This document shows positions 20,455 through 30,432 of a stretch of DNA of 64,000 bases, one piece after another (within the stretch, counting starts at the first letter, position 1; every line of letters starts with the position of its first letter). Below the pieces are notes generated by a model. It saw only the letters and a list, made by a program, of their open reading frames with translations. It had not been told where the DNA came from and made no database searches. The stretch covers positions 1-64,000 of the forward strand of contig NZ_MVHG01000003.1 in the NCBI RefSeq assembly GCF_002086125.1. The letters are read 5' to 3'. The position numbers and the translations under genes were made by a program. Source of the DNA: Mycobacterium arosiense ATCC BAA-1401 = DSM 45069. GTDB taxonomy: Bacteria > Actinomycetota > Actinomycetes > Mycobacteriales > Mycobacteriaceae.

Positions 20455-22646
20455 TTGACCACGAGCGAGTTGACGGACGCCCAACCCCATACCGATCCTG
20501 GTCCGGCCCAACCGGCCGCGAAGCGCGTGCGGCAGCGCGCCCTGGCCCGCTTCCGGTTCGGCATCCAGTCCAAGATCTTGATCACGATGCTGCTGTCGAG
20601 CATTTTGGGTGTGGCAGTGATAGGCCTCATCGGCGCCGTGTCCGGCCGTAACGCGTTGCGCCAGGTCGAATCGGAACGGTTGATCGAGATGCGCGAATCG
20701 CAGAAGCGGGCGGTACAGGCGCTGTTCCGCGAGGTGTCGAATTCGCTGATCGTCTACAGCGGCGGATTCAGCGTCAACGAGGCGATGACCACGCTGGTTG
20801 CCGGATTCGGTCAATTGGGCAACGCGACCATCACCCCCGCCCAACAACAGACGCTGGTCAACTACTACGACAACGACATGATCAGACCGATCAAGCAGAT
20901 CACCGGGGACACGATAGACATCAGGGCAGTCCTACCAAGTACCAACGCGCAGAAATACATTCAGGCGCATTACACCGCCGGCGCCCGGCCGAACCCCGAC
21001 GCCCTGCCCGTCGAGGACGCCGGTGACGGCAGCGCATGGTCGGCGGCCAACGCCCGCTTCGACTTCTACATGCGCGGCATCGTCACCCGATTCGACTATC
21101 GGGACGCGCTGCTGCTCGACATGGGCGGCAATGTCGTCTACAGCGTGATGAAGGGGCCCGACCTGGGAACCAACATCCTCACGGGCCCGTATCGCGAATC
21201 GAAGCTGCGAGAGGCTTACCAAAAGGCCTTGGCGTCCAACGACCTCGACTTCGTCTGGATCACCGACTTTCAGCAGTACCAGCCGCACCTGGACACCCCC
21301 ACTGCATGGGTGGTGTCACCGGTCGGGATGAACGGCAAATTCGACGGCGTGATGGCGCTGCCGGTGCCGCTGGCGAAGATCAATAAGATCATGACCGCCG
21401 ACAAGCACTGGGACGCCGCCGGAATGGGGTCGGCGACCGAAACCTATCTGGCGGGTCCCGACGACCTGATGCGTTCCGATTCACGGGAATTCATCGAGGA
21501 TCCGAAGGACTACCGGCGCCAGGCGATCGACGCCGGCACGCCGCCCGACGTGGTGGACCGGGCGATCCGGTTGGGCAGCACCACGCTGGTGCAGCCGGTC
21601 GACTCGGCCGGCCTACGCGCCGCCCAGCGCGGCGAGACGGGGGTGGTCAGCGCCACCGACTACACCGGCAATAGGGAGCTGGAAGCCTATGCGCCACTGA
21701 GCATCCCCAATTCCGACCTGCACTGGTCGATCCTCGCGACGCGTGACAACTCCGACGCGTTCGCCAGGCTCGGCAGGTTCAGCAAGACGCTGGTGGTGGC
21801 GGTCGCCGCGATGGTCTTCGCCATCTGTGTGGTCTCGATGTTCGTCGCCCAGGCCGCGGTGCGGCCGGTCCGGCGTCTCGAGGAGGGCACCCGCAAGATC
21901 AGCTCCGGCGACTACGAGATCAACATCCCCGTCCGGCGCCGCGACGAAATCGGGGACCTCACAGCGGCTTTCAATGAAATGAGCCGAAACCTGGCCATCA
22001 AGGAAGAGCTGCTCAACGAGCAGCGCCGGGAAAACGACCGCCTGTTGTTGGCGCTGATGCCCGAGTCGGTTCTGCAACGCTATCGCGAGGGCGAGGAGAC
22101 CATCGCCCAGAAGCATCAGGACGTGGCCGTCATCTATGCCGACATCTTCGGCCTGGACGAGATTTCCAGCGCGGTGCCGGAAGACGATTTGGTCGCGACC
22201 GTCAACGATTTGTTCCGGCAATTCGACTCGGCCGCGGAAGCCCTTGGCGTCGAACGGATTCGCACGTTCCACGACGGCTATCTGGCCAGTTGCGGTGTCG
22301 TCACGCCCCGCCTGGACAGCATGCACCGCGCCATCGACTTCGCACTGGAAATCGGTCGCATCATCGATCGATTCAACAGCGCGGCCGGCCACCAGCTGGG
22401 GCTGCGCGTCGGCGTCAACACGGGCAACGTGGTAAGCGGGCTGGTCGGCCGGTCCAGCCTGGTCTACGACATGTGGGGCGGCGCGGTCAGCCTGGCCTAT
22501 CAAATGCACAGTGGCGCACCGCAACCGGGCATCTACTGAGCTCGCAGGTGTACGAGGCGATGCGCGACGTTCGACAGTTCACCCCCGCCGGCACCATCTC
22601 CGTCGGCGGTACCGATCAGGTCATCTACCGGTTGCTGGAGCGCTGA
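20455..22646 (+). pseudogene. Receptor-type class III nucleotidyl cyclase, frameshifted near its 3' end (Rv2435c-type)
   Basis: A membrane sensor: TM1 (about residues 41-63), a large extracytoplasmic domain (64-440), TM2 (about 443-466), a HAMP linker (467-515) and a cyclase homology domain (from about 545). The frame stops at TGA 22537-22539 after QPGIY. The expected last 35 residues (SSQVYEAMRDV...YRLLER) continue in another frame to 22646. Restoring one G after TAC 22534-22536 gives 730 residues, the length I recall for Rv2435c. The TTG start follows a purine-rich AAAAGGG. Two transition-state residues are replaced (WGGAVSLAYQM instead of WG-TVN-ASRM). It may be a true mutation or a sequencing error. 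Confidence 0.8.
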
Positions 22647-24049
22647 TGAACCTCTTCAGCTCTTCGTGGTTCTATTGGGCGATCGGCATCGCGGTCGGGT
22701 TGCCGCTCGGGCTCATCGCTCTCACCGAGCTGCAGGATGCGCTGCTGCGTAGGAACAGCCCGCTGGCCAGGCAGGTGAGCCTGCTGCGCAACTATGTGTT
22801 GCCGCTCGGTGCGCTGTTGCTGCTGCTGGTTCAGGCCTCCCAGGTCCCCGCCGACGACGTTCCGGTACGCGTCCTCACCACGGTCTTCGGTCTGCTGGTG
22901 CTCGTCCTCGCGCTCTCCGGACTCAACGCCACGATCTTCGCGGGCGCACCCGAAAAGAGTTGGCGCAAGAGGCTACCCGGGATCTTTCTCGACTGCGCCC
23001 GGTTGGTGGTGATTGGCGTCGGCTTGGCGGTGATGTCGTTCTACATCTGGGGTGTGCGGATCGGCGGCATCTTCACCGCGCTGGGCGTCACTTCGGTTGT
23101 CATCGGTCTGATGTTGCAGAACTCCGTCGGCCAGATCGTGTCGGGCTTGTTCATGCTGTTCGAGCAGCCCTTCCGCATCGACGAGTGGCTGGACACCGGC
23201 ACCGCTCGCGGACGGGTGGTCGAGGTCAACTGGCGCGCCGTGCACATCGATACCGGCAGCGGGATTCGGGTCATGCCGAACGCGATGCTCGCCAGCGAGG
23301 CGTTCACGAATCTGAGCCGACCGCCCGGCGCGCACCAGCTGGCGGTGACGACCACGTTCTCCAGCGTCGACCCGCCGGACCGGGTGTGTGCGCTGCTGTC
23401 GCGGATCGCCGGGGGGCTGCCCCAGCTCAAGGCCGGCAGCGCGCCGCGGACGGTCCCCGCAGGGGCGGGCGAGTACCGGACGACCATCGAGTTGAACTCA
23501 CCGGCCGACGCCGGCGCGGCCAAGGCGACCTTCCTGCGCTGGGCCTGGTATGCCGCGCGACGAGAGAACCTGCACCTCGACGGCGCCGACGACGACTTCT
23601 CCACGATCGAGCGGGTCGAGCATGCGTTGCACACGGTGGTGGCTCCGGCGCTGCGGATCGGCGCCGAGGAGCAGCGATCGCTGCGGTCCGCCGCGAGGAT
23701 CGTCCGTTACGGCGCCGACGAGGTGGTGGAGTATGCCGGCCAGGTGCCCACGACCATGACGTTCTTGGTCGCCGGGCGGGTGCAGCTGACCGCGACCGCC
23801 GACGACGGCTCGATGGTGCCGATCAGCACGCTGGTCGAGGGGTCGTTTCTGGGGCTGACGGTGCTGACCAGGCAACAGAATCTGGCCAGCGCGTACGCGC
23901 TGGAGGAGGTCACGGCGCTGGAAATCGACCGGGAACACATCGAACACCTGGTGACGCGGGCGCCGCTGCTGATGCAGAACTTCGGCAACATCATCGAGGA
24001 GCGGCGCGGCAAGGTGCGCAGCGCCCGGCGGGGCGAGCGGGTCGGGTAG
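22646..24049 (+). CDS. MscS-family channel with C-terminal cyclic-nucleotide-binding-like domain (Rv2434c-type)
   Basis: A 467-residue protein with about five membrane segments (near 9-29, 46-64, 70-92, 115-135 and 143-165), the last being the pore helix of an MscS fold ([17 protein letters not shown]). The MscS beta domain follows ([21 protein letters not shown]), then a cNMP-like beta roll (about 338-445). In that roll the Glu and Arg that hold cyclic nucleotide in CRP-type pockets are not conserved ([21 protein letters not shown]). Its ATG overlaps the restored cyclase stop (TGATG), so the pair is coupled. It may act in osmotic or ligand-gated ion release. Confidence 0.85.
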   Translation: MNLFSSSWFYWAIGIAVGLPLGLIALTELQDALLRRNSPLARQVSLLRNYVLPLGALLLLLVQASQVPADDVPVRVLTTVFGLLVLVLALSGLNATIFAGAPEKSWRKRLPGIFLDCARLVVIGVGLAVMSFYIWGVRIGGIFTALGVTSVVIGLMLQNSVGQIVSGLFMLFEQPFRIDEWLDTGTARGRVVEVNWRAVHIDTGSGIRVMPNAMLASEAFTNLSRPPGAHQLAVTTTFSSVDPPDRVCALLSRIAGGLPQLKAGSAPRTVPAGAGEYRTTIELNSPADAGAAKATFLRWAWYAARRENLHLDGADDDFSTIERVEHALHTVVAPALRIGAEEQRSLRSAARIVRYGADEVVEYAGQVPTTMTFLVAGRVQLTATADDGSMVPISTLVEGSFLGLTVLTRQQNLASAYALEEVTALEIDREHIEHLVTRAPLLMQNFGNIIEERRGKVRSARRGERVG

Positions 24050-24081
24050 CGGGCCGCCGCACGCTGGCTTTTTCCGCCGGA

Positions 24082-24087
24082 TACTCT
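24082..24087 (+). promoter_or_regulatory. Candidate -10 element for leaderless proA transcript
   Basis: TACTCT (TANNNT) ends 6 nt before the proA ATG, leaving no space for a ribosome binding site. Transcription probably begins at or next to the ATG. Confidence 0.5.
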
Positions 24088-24093
24088 GGTTCA

Positions 24094-25353
24094 ATGAGTC
24101 TGCAAGCACCATCGCTTCCTGACTTGCGCCAGGAGGTGCACAACACGGCACGCCGCGCCCGGGCCGCATCCCGTGTCCTGGCGCTGTTGCCGACGGTTGC
24201 CAAGGACCAGGCGCTGAGCTCCGCGGCCGACGCGATCACCGCCCACACCGAGTTGATCCTGTCGGCCAACGCGGAAGACCTCGAGGCCGCCCGGGCCGCC
24301 GGAACGCCCGCCGCGATGCTGGATCGATTGGCATTGGACTCCAAGCGCGTTGAGGGCATCGCCGCCGGCCTGCGTCAGGTCGCCGGGCTGCCGGACCCGA
24401 TCGGGGAGGTGTTGCGCGGCTACACCCTGCCCAACGGGCTGCAGCTGCGCCAGCAGCGGGTTCCGCTCGGGGTCGTCGGCATGATCTATGAGGGCCGGCC
24501 CAACGTGACCGTCGATGCCTTCGGTTTGGCGCTGAAGTCCGGCAACGCCGTGCTGCTGCGCGGAAGTTCGTCGGCGGCCCGGTCCAATCAGGCGCTGGTC
24601 CAGGTGCTGCGGGCGTCGCTGGTCAGCGAGGACCTGCCCGCCGATGCGGTGCAACTGCTTTCGGCGGATGACCGCGCGACCGTGACGCATCTGATCCAGG
24701 CGCGCGGCCTGGTCGACGTGGTGATTCCGCGCGGCGGTGCGAGCCTGATCGACGCGGTGGTTCGTGACGCACAGGTACCCACCATCGAGACCGGCGTCGG
24801 CAACTGCCACGTGTATGTGCACGACGGCGCCGACCTGGATGTGGCGGAGCGGATCCTGTTGAATTCCAAGACCCGTCGGCCCAGCGTTTGCAACGCCGCC
24901 GAGACGCTACTGGTCGACGCCGCGATCGCCGAAGCGGCGCTGCCGCGGCTGATCAACGCCCTGCAAGACGCCGGCGTGACCGTGCACGGCGGATTCGCCA
25001 AGGATGCGCACGAGGATGACCTGCGCCGGGAGTACCTGTCGATGGACATCGCGGTGGCGGTGGTCGACGGCATCGACGCCGCGATCGCTCACATCAACGA
25101 GTACGGCACCGGACACACCGAGGCCATCGTCACTACCAATATGGCTGCGGCGCAGAAGTTTACCGACGGTGTGGACGCCGCCGCGGTGATGGTGAACGCG
25201 TCCACCGCCTTCACCGACGGTGAGCAGTTCGGTTTCGGCGCCGAAATCGGCATCTCCACCCAGAAACTGCATGCCCGCGGCCCGATGGGGCTGCCCGAAT
25301 TGACCTCGACCAAATGGGTTGCGTGGGGAGACGGACAGACCCGTCCGGTCTGA
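24094..25353 (+). CDS. proA: Gamma-glutamyl phosphate reductase
   Basis: A 419-residue aldehyde-dehydrogenase-fold enzyme that reduces gamma-glutamyl phosphate to glutamate semialdehyde, the second step of proline synthesis. The catalytic Cys lies in [16 protein letters not shown] near residue 268, and [14 protein letters not shown] and the C-terminal [20 protein letters not shown] are family signatures. The start is at the ATG just after the -10 box. In M. tuberculosis I recall ahpC, ahpD and a PE/PPE pair between the channel gene and proA; none is here. Confidence 0.96.
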   Translation: MSLQAPSLPDLRQEVHNTARRARAASRVLALLPTVAKDQALSSAADAITAHTELILSANAEDLEAARAAGTPAAMLDRLALDSKRVEGIAAGLRQVAGLPDPIGEVLRGYTLPNGLQLRQQRVPLGVVGMIYEGRPNVTVDAFGLALKSGNAVLLRGSSSAARSNQALVQVLRASLVSEDLPADAVQLLSADDRATVTHLIQARGLVDVVIPRGGASLIDAVVRDAQVPTIETGVGNCHVYVHDGADLDVAERILLNSKTRRPSVCNAAETLLVDAAIAEAALPRLINALQDAGVTVHGGFAKDAHEDDLRREYLSMDIAVAVVDGIDAAIAHINEYGTGHTEAIVTTNMAAAQKFTDGVDAAAVMVNASTAFTDGEQFGFGAEIGISTQKLHARGPMGLPELTSTKWVAWGDGQTRPV

Positions 25354-25390
25354 TGCCCCGCGGCCGGAAAATGCTTTAGGAGAACCGATT

Positions 25391-26266
25391 GTGAGCGTGC
25401 CCGCCCGGTCCAAGCCGCTGTTCGACGACATCGACGACGTCTCGCGGCGGTTGGCCGAGACCGGCTACCTGCCCGACACCGCCACCGCGACGGCGGTGTT
25501 TTTGGCCGACCGGCTCGGCAAGCCGTTGCTGGTGGAAGGCCCGGCCGGCGTGGGCAAGACCGAGTTGGCCCGCGCCATCGCCCAGGCCACCGGCTCGGGC
25601 CTGGTGCGCCTGCAGTGCTACGAGGGCGTCGACGAGGCGCGTGCGCTCTACGAGTGGAACCACGCCAAGCAGATTTTGCGTATCCAGGCCGGTTCGGGCG
25701 ACTGGGACCAGACCAAAGACGACGTGTTCAGCGAGGAGTTCCTGCTGCAACGGCCGTTGCTGACCGCCATCCGGCGCACCGAGCCCACGGTGCTGCTCAT
25801 CGACGAGACCGACAAGGCCGACATCGAGATCGAGGGCCTGCTGCTGGAGGTGCTGTCGGACTTCGCGGTGACCGTCCCCGAATTGGGCACCATCGCCGCC
25901 GAGCGGACGCCGCTGGTGGTGCTCACCTCCAACGCCACCCGCGAGCTGTCCGAGGCGCTCAAGCGTCGGTGCCTGTTCTTGCACATCGACTTTCCCAGTC
26001 CCGACCTGGAACGCCGCATCCTGTTGTCCCGGGTTCCCGAACTTCCCGCGCACCTGGCCGAGGAGCTCGTCCGCATCATCGGCGTGCTGCGCGGGATGCA
26101 GCTCAAGAAGGTCCCGTCCATCGCCGAGACCATCGACTGGGGCCGCACGCTGCTCGCGCTGGGCCTGGACACCATCGACGACGCCGTCGTGGCGGCCACG
26201 CTGGGCGTGGTGCTCAAACATCAATCCGACCAGCAGCGCGCGACGGGCGAGCTGCGGCTGAATTAG
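25391..26266 (+). CDS. MoxR-family AAA+ ATPase
   Basis: A 291-residue AAA+ ATPase. Walker A is GPAGVGKTE near residue 54, Walker B is VLLIDETDKAD near 137, and a sensor region TSNATRELSEALKRRC follows. The GTG at 25391 has AGGAGAA 6 bp upstream and gives the length I recall for Rv2426c. MoxR proteins usually work with a von Willebrand A protein encoded next to them, which is the case here (10-bp gap), as a chaperone-like pair for metal-cofactor or complex assembly. Confidence 0.92.
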   Translation: MSVPARSKPLFDDIDDVSRRLAETGYLPDTATATAVFLADRLGKPLLVEGPAGVGKTELARAIAQATGSGLVRLQCYEGVDEARALYEWNHAKQILRIQAGSGDWDQTKDDVFSEEFLLQRPLLTAIRRTEPTVLLIDETDKADIEIEGLLLEVLSDFAVTVPELGTIAAERTPLVVLTSNATRELSEALKRRCLFLHIDFPSPDLERRILLSRVPELPAHLAEELVRIIGVLRGMQLKKVPSIAETIDWGRTLLALGLDTIDDAVVAATLGVVLKHQSDQQRATGELRLN

Positions 26267-26276
26267 GAAACCTGCG

Positions 26277-27725
26277 ATGGCCACCCGCCGTGTCCGACCC
26301 ACCCGGCCGCTCGCCCCGCACGGGCTGCCGGGCCACCTGGTGGGATTCGTGGAAGCCCTTCGGGGGGCCGGTATTTCGGTCGGCCCCTCGGAGACCGTGG
26401 ACGCCGGCCGGGTGATGGCGACGCTCGGCCTGGGCGACCGCATGGTGCTGCGCGAGGGCCTCGCGTGCGCCGTGCTGCGCCGTCCGGATCACCGCGAGAC
26501 CTATGACGCGATGTTCGACCTGTGGTTCCCTGCGGCACTGGGGGCGCGCGCGGTCGTCACCGACGACGAGGCCGGCGACTCGCCCGACGACGGCGCGTTG
26601 CCGCCCGACGACGTCGAGGCGATGCGCCAGATGCTGGCCGATCTGTTGACCGAGAACCCCGACCTCGCCGACATGGACGAGCGCCTGGTCGCGATGATTG
26701 CCAGGATCGTGGAGGCCTACGGCAAATACAGCTCCAGCCGCGGTCCGTCCTTCTCGTCGTATCAGGCGCTCAAGGCGATGGCACTCGACGAACTCGAGGG
26801 CAAGCTGCTGGCCGGGTTGCTCGCCTCATACGGCGACGAACCCACTCCCAGTCAAGAAGAAATTGCCAAATCGATTGCCGCGCAACGCATCACCCAGTTA
26901 CGTAAGCTCGTCGACGCCGAGACCAAACGGCGCACCGCGGAGCAGCTGGGCCGCGATCACGTCCAGATGTACGGCATCCCCCAGCTTTCCGAGAACGTGG
27001 AATTCCTGCGCGCCTCTGGTGAGCAGCTGCGCCAGATGCGCCGGGTGGTGGCGCCCCTGGCCCGGACGTTGGCGACCCGGCTGGCCGCGCGCCGGCGCCG
27101 CAGCCGGGCCGGGACGATTGATTTGCGCAAGACCCTGCGCAAGTCGATGTCCACCGGCGGGGTGCCGATCGACGTCGTGCTGGCCAAGCCCCGCCCGGCG
27201 CGCCCGGAACTGGTGGTGCTCTGCGACGTGTCCGGCTCGGTCGCCGGATTCAGCCATTTCACCCTGCTGCTGGTTCACGCTCTGCGCCAACAGTTTTCAC
27301 GCGTGCGCGTGTTCGCCTTCATCGACACCACCGACGAGGTGACCCACATGTTCGGCCCGGAAGCCGATCTGGCGGTGGCGATTCAGCGGATCACCCGGGA
27401 GTCCGGCGTCTACAGTCGCGACGGCCATTCCGACTACGGCAACGCGTTCGCGTCGTTCGTGCAGGCGTTCCCCAATGTGCTCTCACCGCGCACCTCGCTG
27501 CTGGTGCTCGGGGACGGCCGCACCAACTACCGCAATCCGGAGACCGAGCTGCTCAGCCACATGGTGACCGCCAGCCGGCACGCGCACTGGCTGAATCCCG
27601 AGCCCAAGCACCTGTGGGGCAGCGGTGACTCGGCGGTGCCGCGCTACCAAGAGGTCATCACGATGCACGAGTGCCGGTCCGCCAAGCAGCTGGCCGCGGT
27701 GATCGACCAGCTGCTGCCCGTGTGA
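26277..27725 (+). CDS. VWA domain protein (CoxE-type), partner of MoxR
   Basis: A 482-residue protein with an N-terminal helical and Arg-rich region and a C-terminal von Willebrand A domain. The MIDAS metal-binding motif is DVSGS (near residue 318, VVLCDVSGSV), with later Thr and Asp positions in FIDTTDEV and LVLGDGRTNY. It lies 10 bp after the MoxR gene, the classic MoxR-VWA pair resembling RavA-ViaA and CoxD-CoxE. The client protein is unknown. Confidence 0.9.
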   Translation: MATRRVRPTRPLAPHGLPGHLVGFVEALRGAGISVGPSETVDAGRVMATLGLGDRMVLREGLACAVLRRPDHRETYDAMFDLWFPAALGARAVVTDDEAGDSPDDGALPPDDVEAMRQMLADLLTENPDLADMDERLVAMIARIVEAYGKYSSSRGPSFSSYQALKAMALDELEGKLLAGLLASYGDEPTPSQEEIAKSIAAQRITQLRKLVDAETKRRTAEQLGRDHVQMYGIPQLSENVEFLRASGEQLRQMRRVVAPLARTLATRLAARRRRSRAGTIDLRKTLRKSMSTGGVPIDVVLAKPRPARPELVVLCDVSGSVAGFSHFTLLLVHALRQQFSRVRVFAFIDTTDEVTHMFGPEADLAVAIQRITRESGVYSRDGHSDYGNAFASFVQAFPNVLSPRTSLLVLGDGRTNYRNPETELLSHMVTASRHAHWLNPEPKHLWGSGDSAVPRYQEVITMHECRSAKQLAAVIDQLLPV

Positions 27726-27797
27726 CACCGGCCGGGGTCAGGCACTGCCGTCACGGCCGCCTCCGCCCGCGGAGACACCGCATGCAGCAGACATGCC

Positions 27798-27812
27798 GCC
27801 CCGAGCAGGGGC
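27798..27812 (+). terminator. Short hairpin after the MoxR-VWA operon
   Basis: GCCCC-GAGCA-GGGGC, 5-bp stem, in the 156-bp gap between the VWA gene and nadD. No T tract follows. Weak as a terminator. Confidence 0.25.
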
Positions 27813-27867
27813 GGGTGGGGCGCATGTGACCAACACCTGGGAAATCGGGCCGTAACACCGGCTCAAG

Positions 27868-27873
27868 TAAGCT
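27868..27873 (+). promoter_or_regulatory. Candidate -10 element for leaderless nadD transcript
   Basis: TAAGCT (TANNNT) ends 8 nt before the nadD GTG, and no ribosome binding site is present. Confidence 0.4.
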
Positions 27874-27881
27874 GGCAAATC

Positions 27882-28550
27882 GTGCAAAAGCAGCTTCGCA
27901 GGTTGGGAGTGATGGGTGGGACGTTCGACCCCATCCATTACGGCCACCTGGTTGCCGCCAGTGAGGTCGCCGACCTGTTCGACCTCGACCAAGTGGTGTT
28001 CGTGCCGAGCGGTCAGCCCTGGCAGAAGGATCGGCAGGTCTCGGCCGCCGAGGACCGCTACCTGATGACGGTGATCGCCACGGCGTCCAATCCCCGGTTC
28101 ACGGTCAGCCGGGTCGACATCGACCGCGCCGGCCCCACCTACACCAAGGACACCCTGCGCGACCTGCACGCCCTCAACCCGGACTCCGAGCTGTACTTCA
28201 TCACCGGCGCCGACGCGCTGGCGTCCATCCTGTCGTGGCAGGGCTGGGAGACGGCGTTCGAGCTGGCCCGCTTCATCGGGGTCAGCCGGCCCGGCTACGA
28301 GCTGCGCCGCGAACACGTCACCGGCGTGCTCGGTGAGCTGCCCGAGGACGCGCTGACCCTGGTCGAGATCCCGGCGCTGGCCATCTCCTCGACCGACTGC
28401 CGCCGCCGCGCGGCGCAGCGCCGCCCGCTGTGGTACCTGATGCCCGACGGCGTCGTGCAGTACGTCTCCAAGCGCCGGCTCTACCGCGACGAGGTGGTGC
28501 CGCCGGTGCCGGCCGGCGAAACACGGTTGAGCGCAGGGGAACACCCATGA
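27882..28550 (+). CDS. nadD: Nicotinate-nucleotide adenylyltransferase
   Basis: A 222-residue nucleotidyltransferase that makes deamido-NAD from nicotinate mononucleotide and ATP. The signature [11 protein letters not shown] starts near residue 12, and the C-terminal ISSTDCRRR motif is present. It heads a tightly packed group: its stop overlaps the rsfS start by 4 bp. The product is the substrate of nadE at 16678-18720. Confidence 0.95.
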   Translation: MQKQLRRLGVMGGTFDPIHYGHLVAASEVADLFDLDQVVFVPSGQPWQKDRQVSAAEDRYLMTVIATASNPRFTVSRVDIDRAGPTYTKDTLRDLHALNPDSELYFITGADALASILSWQGWETAFELARFIGVSRPGYELRREHVTGVLGELPEDALTLVEIPALAISSTDCRRRAAQRRPLWYLMPDGVVQYVSKRRLYRDEVVPPVPAGETRLSAGEHP

Positions 28551-28942
28551 GCGCCACCCCGGAGGCCATCGACATGGCCACGGTGGCCGCCGGCGCCGCC
28601 GCCGCCAAGCTTGCCGACGATGTCATCGTCATCGACGTCTCCGCGCAGCTGGCCATCACGGACTGCTTCGTGATCGCCTCGGCCTCCAACGAGCGACAGG
28701 TGAATGCCATCGTCGAGGAGGTCGAGGAGAAAATGCGCAAGGCCGGTTACAAGCCGGCGCGTCGCGAGGGGACGCGGGAAGGCCGCTGGACGCTGCTGGA
28801 TTATCGCGACATCGTTGTCCACATCCAGCATCAGGAGGACCGCGACTTCTATGCCCTCGACCGGTTGTGGAGCGACTGCCCGGTGGTGCCGGTAGACCTG
28901 GATGAGGGCCGCGTCGATTCCGATGAGTCGGGCGCGTCATGA
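28547..28942 (+). CDS. rsfS: Ribosomal silencing factor RsfS (Iojap)
   Basis: A 131-residue RsfS/DUF143 protein that binds L14 on the 50S subunit and blocks subunit joining when nutrients are short. Family motifs are [34 protein letters not shown] and [19 protein letters not shown]. It overlaps nadD and gpgP by 4 bp each. The nadD-rsfS order is widely conserved in bacteria. Confidence 0.95.
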   Translation: MSATPEAIDMATVAAGAAAAKLADDVIVIDVSAQLAITDCFVIASASNERQVNAIVEEVEEKMRKAGYKPARREGTREGRWTLLDYRDIVVHIQHQEDRDFYALDRLWSDCPVVPVDLDEGRVDSDESGAS

Positions 28943-29613
28943 GGGTCCGTCGTCTGATCATGTTGCGGCACGGGCAAACCGAGTTCAACGCCGGCAGCCG
29001 CATGCAGGGTCAGCTGGATTCCGAACTGAGCGAACTCGGCCGGGCGCAGGCCGTCGCGGCCGCCGAGGTGCTGGGCAAGGTGCAGCCGTTGCTCATCGTG
29101 TCGTCGGATCTGCACCGCGCCTACGACACGGCGGTCAGGCTGGGCGAGCTGACCGGCCTGCCGATCCGGGTCGACCAGCGGCTGCGGGAAACCCATCTCG
29201 GTGATTGGCAGGGAATGACGCACACCGAGGTCGACGCGCAGGCCCCCGGCGCCCGGCTGGCCTGGCGCGAAGACGCCACCTGGGCGCCGCATGGCGGGGA
29301 GAGCAGGGTCGACGTCGCCGCCCGCAGCGTGCCGTTGGTTGCCGAACTGGTGTCCGGCGAGCCGGAATGGGGCGATCCCGACGGGCCCGATCGCCCGGTG
29401 GTGCTGGTGGCCCACGGCGGGCTGATCGCCGCTTTGTCGGCCGCGCTGCTGAAGCTTCCCGTCGCCAACTGGCCGATCCTGGGTGGCATGGGTAACGCCA
29501 GCTGGGTGCAAGTGTCCGGCCACAACGACGATCCGGCCGACGAATTCGACAGTATCCATTGGCGTCTGGATGTGTGGAACGCTTCGGCGCAGGTGTCCAA
29601 CGATGTCCTCTGA
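28939..29613 (+). CDS. gpgP: Glucosyl-3-phosphoglycerate phosphatase
   Basis: A 224-residue histidine-phosphatase protein. The catalytic RHG is R10-H11-G12 in [18 protein letters not shown] and VAHGG carry the other active-site residues. In mycobacteria this locus (Rv2419c) encodes GpgP, which removes phosphate from glucosyl-3-phosphoglycerate on the path to methylglucose lipopolysaccharide. The neighbouring octT supports that role. It overlaps rsfS by 4 bp and octT by 11 bp. Confidence 0.9.
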   Translation: MRVRRLIMLRHGQTEFNAGSRMQGQLDSELSELGRAQAVAAAEVLGKVQPLLIVSSDLHRAYDTAVRLGELTGLPIRVDQRLRETHLGDWQGMTHTEVDAQAPGARLAWREDATWAPHGGESRVDVAARSVPLVAELVSGEPEWGDPDGPDRPVVLVAHGGLIAALSAALLKLPVANWPILGGMGNASWVQVSGHNDDPADEFDSIHWRLDVWNASAQVSNDVL

Positions 29614-30427
29614 GCGGCCGTCGAAGCCGACACTGCTGATATTCGCCGACTCCCTGGCCTACTACGGGCCGACCGGGGGCCTACCCGCCGACGATCCCCG
29701 GATCTGGCCGAACATCGTTGCGGCGCAACTGGGTTGGGACGTCGAGCTGATCGGCCGCATCGGTTGGACGTGCCGTGACATCTGGTGGGCGGCGACCCAG
29801 GATCCGCGGGCGTGGGCGGCGCTGCCGAGGGCGGGCGCCGTCATCTTCGCGACCGGCGGCATGGATTCGCTGCCGTCGGTGCTGCCCACCGCGCTGCGCG
29901 AGCTGATCCGCTATGTGCGGCCGCCGTGGCTGCGGCGCTGGGTCCGCGACGGCTATGGCTGGCTGCAGCCCAGGCTCTCACCGGTGGCCAGATCGGCGCT
30001 GCCTCCGCATCTGAGTGCCGACTATCTCGAACAGACCCGTGGCGCAATCGATTTCAACCGCCCCGGTATCCCGATCGTGGCCTCGCTGCCGTCCGTGCAC
30101 GTCGCCGACACCTACGGCCGGGCCCACCACGGCCGCGCGGGGACCGCGGCCGCCATCACCGAATGGGCGCAAAACCACAACGTGCCCCTGGTGGACCTGA
30201 AAGCCGCTGTCGCCGAACAGGTGATGAGCGGACGGGGAAACCCCGACGGTATCCACTGGAATTTCGAAGCCCACCAGGCGGTGGCGGAGTTGATGCTCAA
30301 GGCGCTCGCCGAAGCCGGCGTGGCAACGATGCAGCGGGGGCACCTCCCGCTTGCGGGGGACGCGCAGCGCGATGAGGAGGCGCCGCGCAATAGGGCCGGC
30401 ATGCCCAACGAGAAGCCCCGCGGGTAG
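29603..30427 (+). CDS. octT: Diglucosylglycerate octanoyltransferase, with altered C-terminus
   Basis: A 274-residue SGNH-fold protein matching Rv2418c/OctT, which adds an octanoyl group to diglucosylglycerate, a methylglucose lipopolysaccharide precursor. Block I is FADSLAYYG near residue 14, and the catalytic Asp-His pair is NPDGIHWN near 214. From about residue 243 the sequence turns into an Arg/Gly/Pro-rich tail encoded by a palindromic repeat (30331-30380). The tail makes the protein about 27 residues longer than the 247 I recall for Rv2418c. The core is intact, so activity is probably kept. Confidence 0.85.
   Translation: MSSERPSKPTLLIFADSLAYYGPTGGLPADDPRIWPNIVAAQLGWDVELIGRIGWTCRDIWWAATQDPRAWAALPRAGAVIFATGGMDSLPSVLPTALRELIRYVRPPWLRRWVRDGYGWLQPRLSPVARSALPPHLSADYLEQTRGAIDFNRPGIPIVASLPSVHVADTYGRAHHGRAGTAAAITEWAQNHNVPLVDLKAAVAEQVMSGRGNPDGIHWNFEAHQAVAELMLKALAEAGVATMQRGHLPLAGDAQRDEEAPRNRAGMPNEKPRG
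30331..30380 (+). repeat. Palindromic intergenic-type repeat inserted into the 3' end of octT
   Basis: The segment contains a CCCGC-TT-GCGGG palindrome (30346-30357) in a G-rich context. It resembles a dispersed repeat I recall from intergenic regions of M. avium-group genomes, but I cannot confirm that here. It lies where the OctT homologous core ends and supplies the following codons. Confidence 0.45.
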
Positions 30428-30432
30428 CGCTC

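Noticed and set aside
22525..22545. Programmed -1 frameshift in the cyclase gene
   Set aside because: No slippery heptamer or downstream structure is visible at the shift; a simple one-base loss explains it better.
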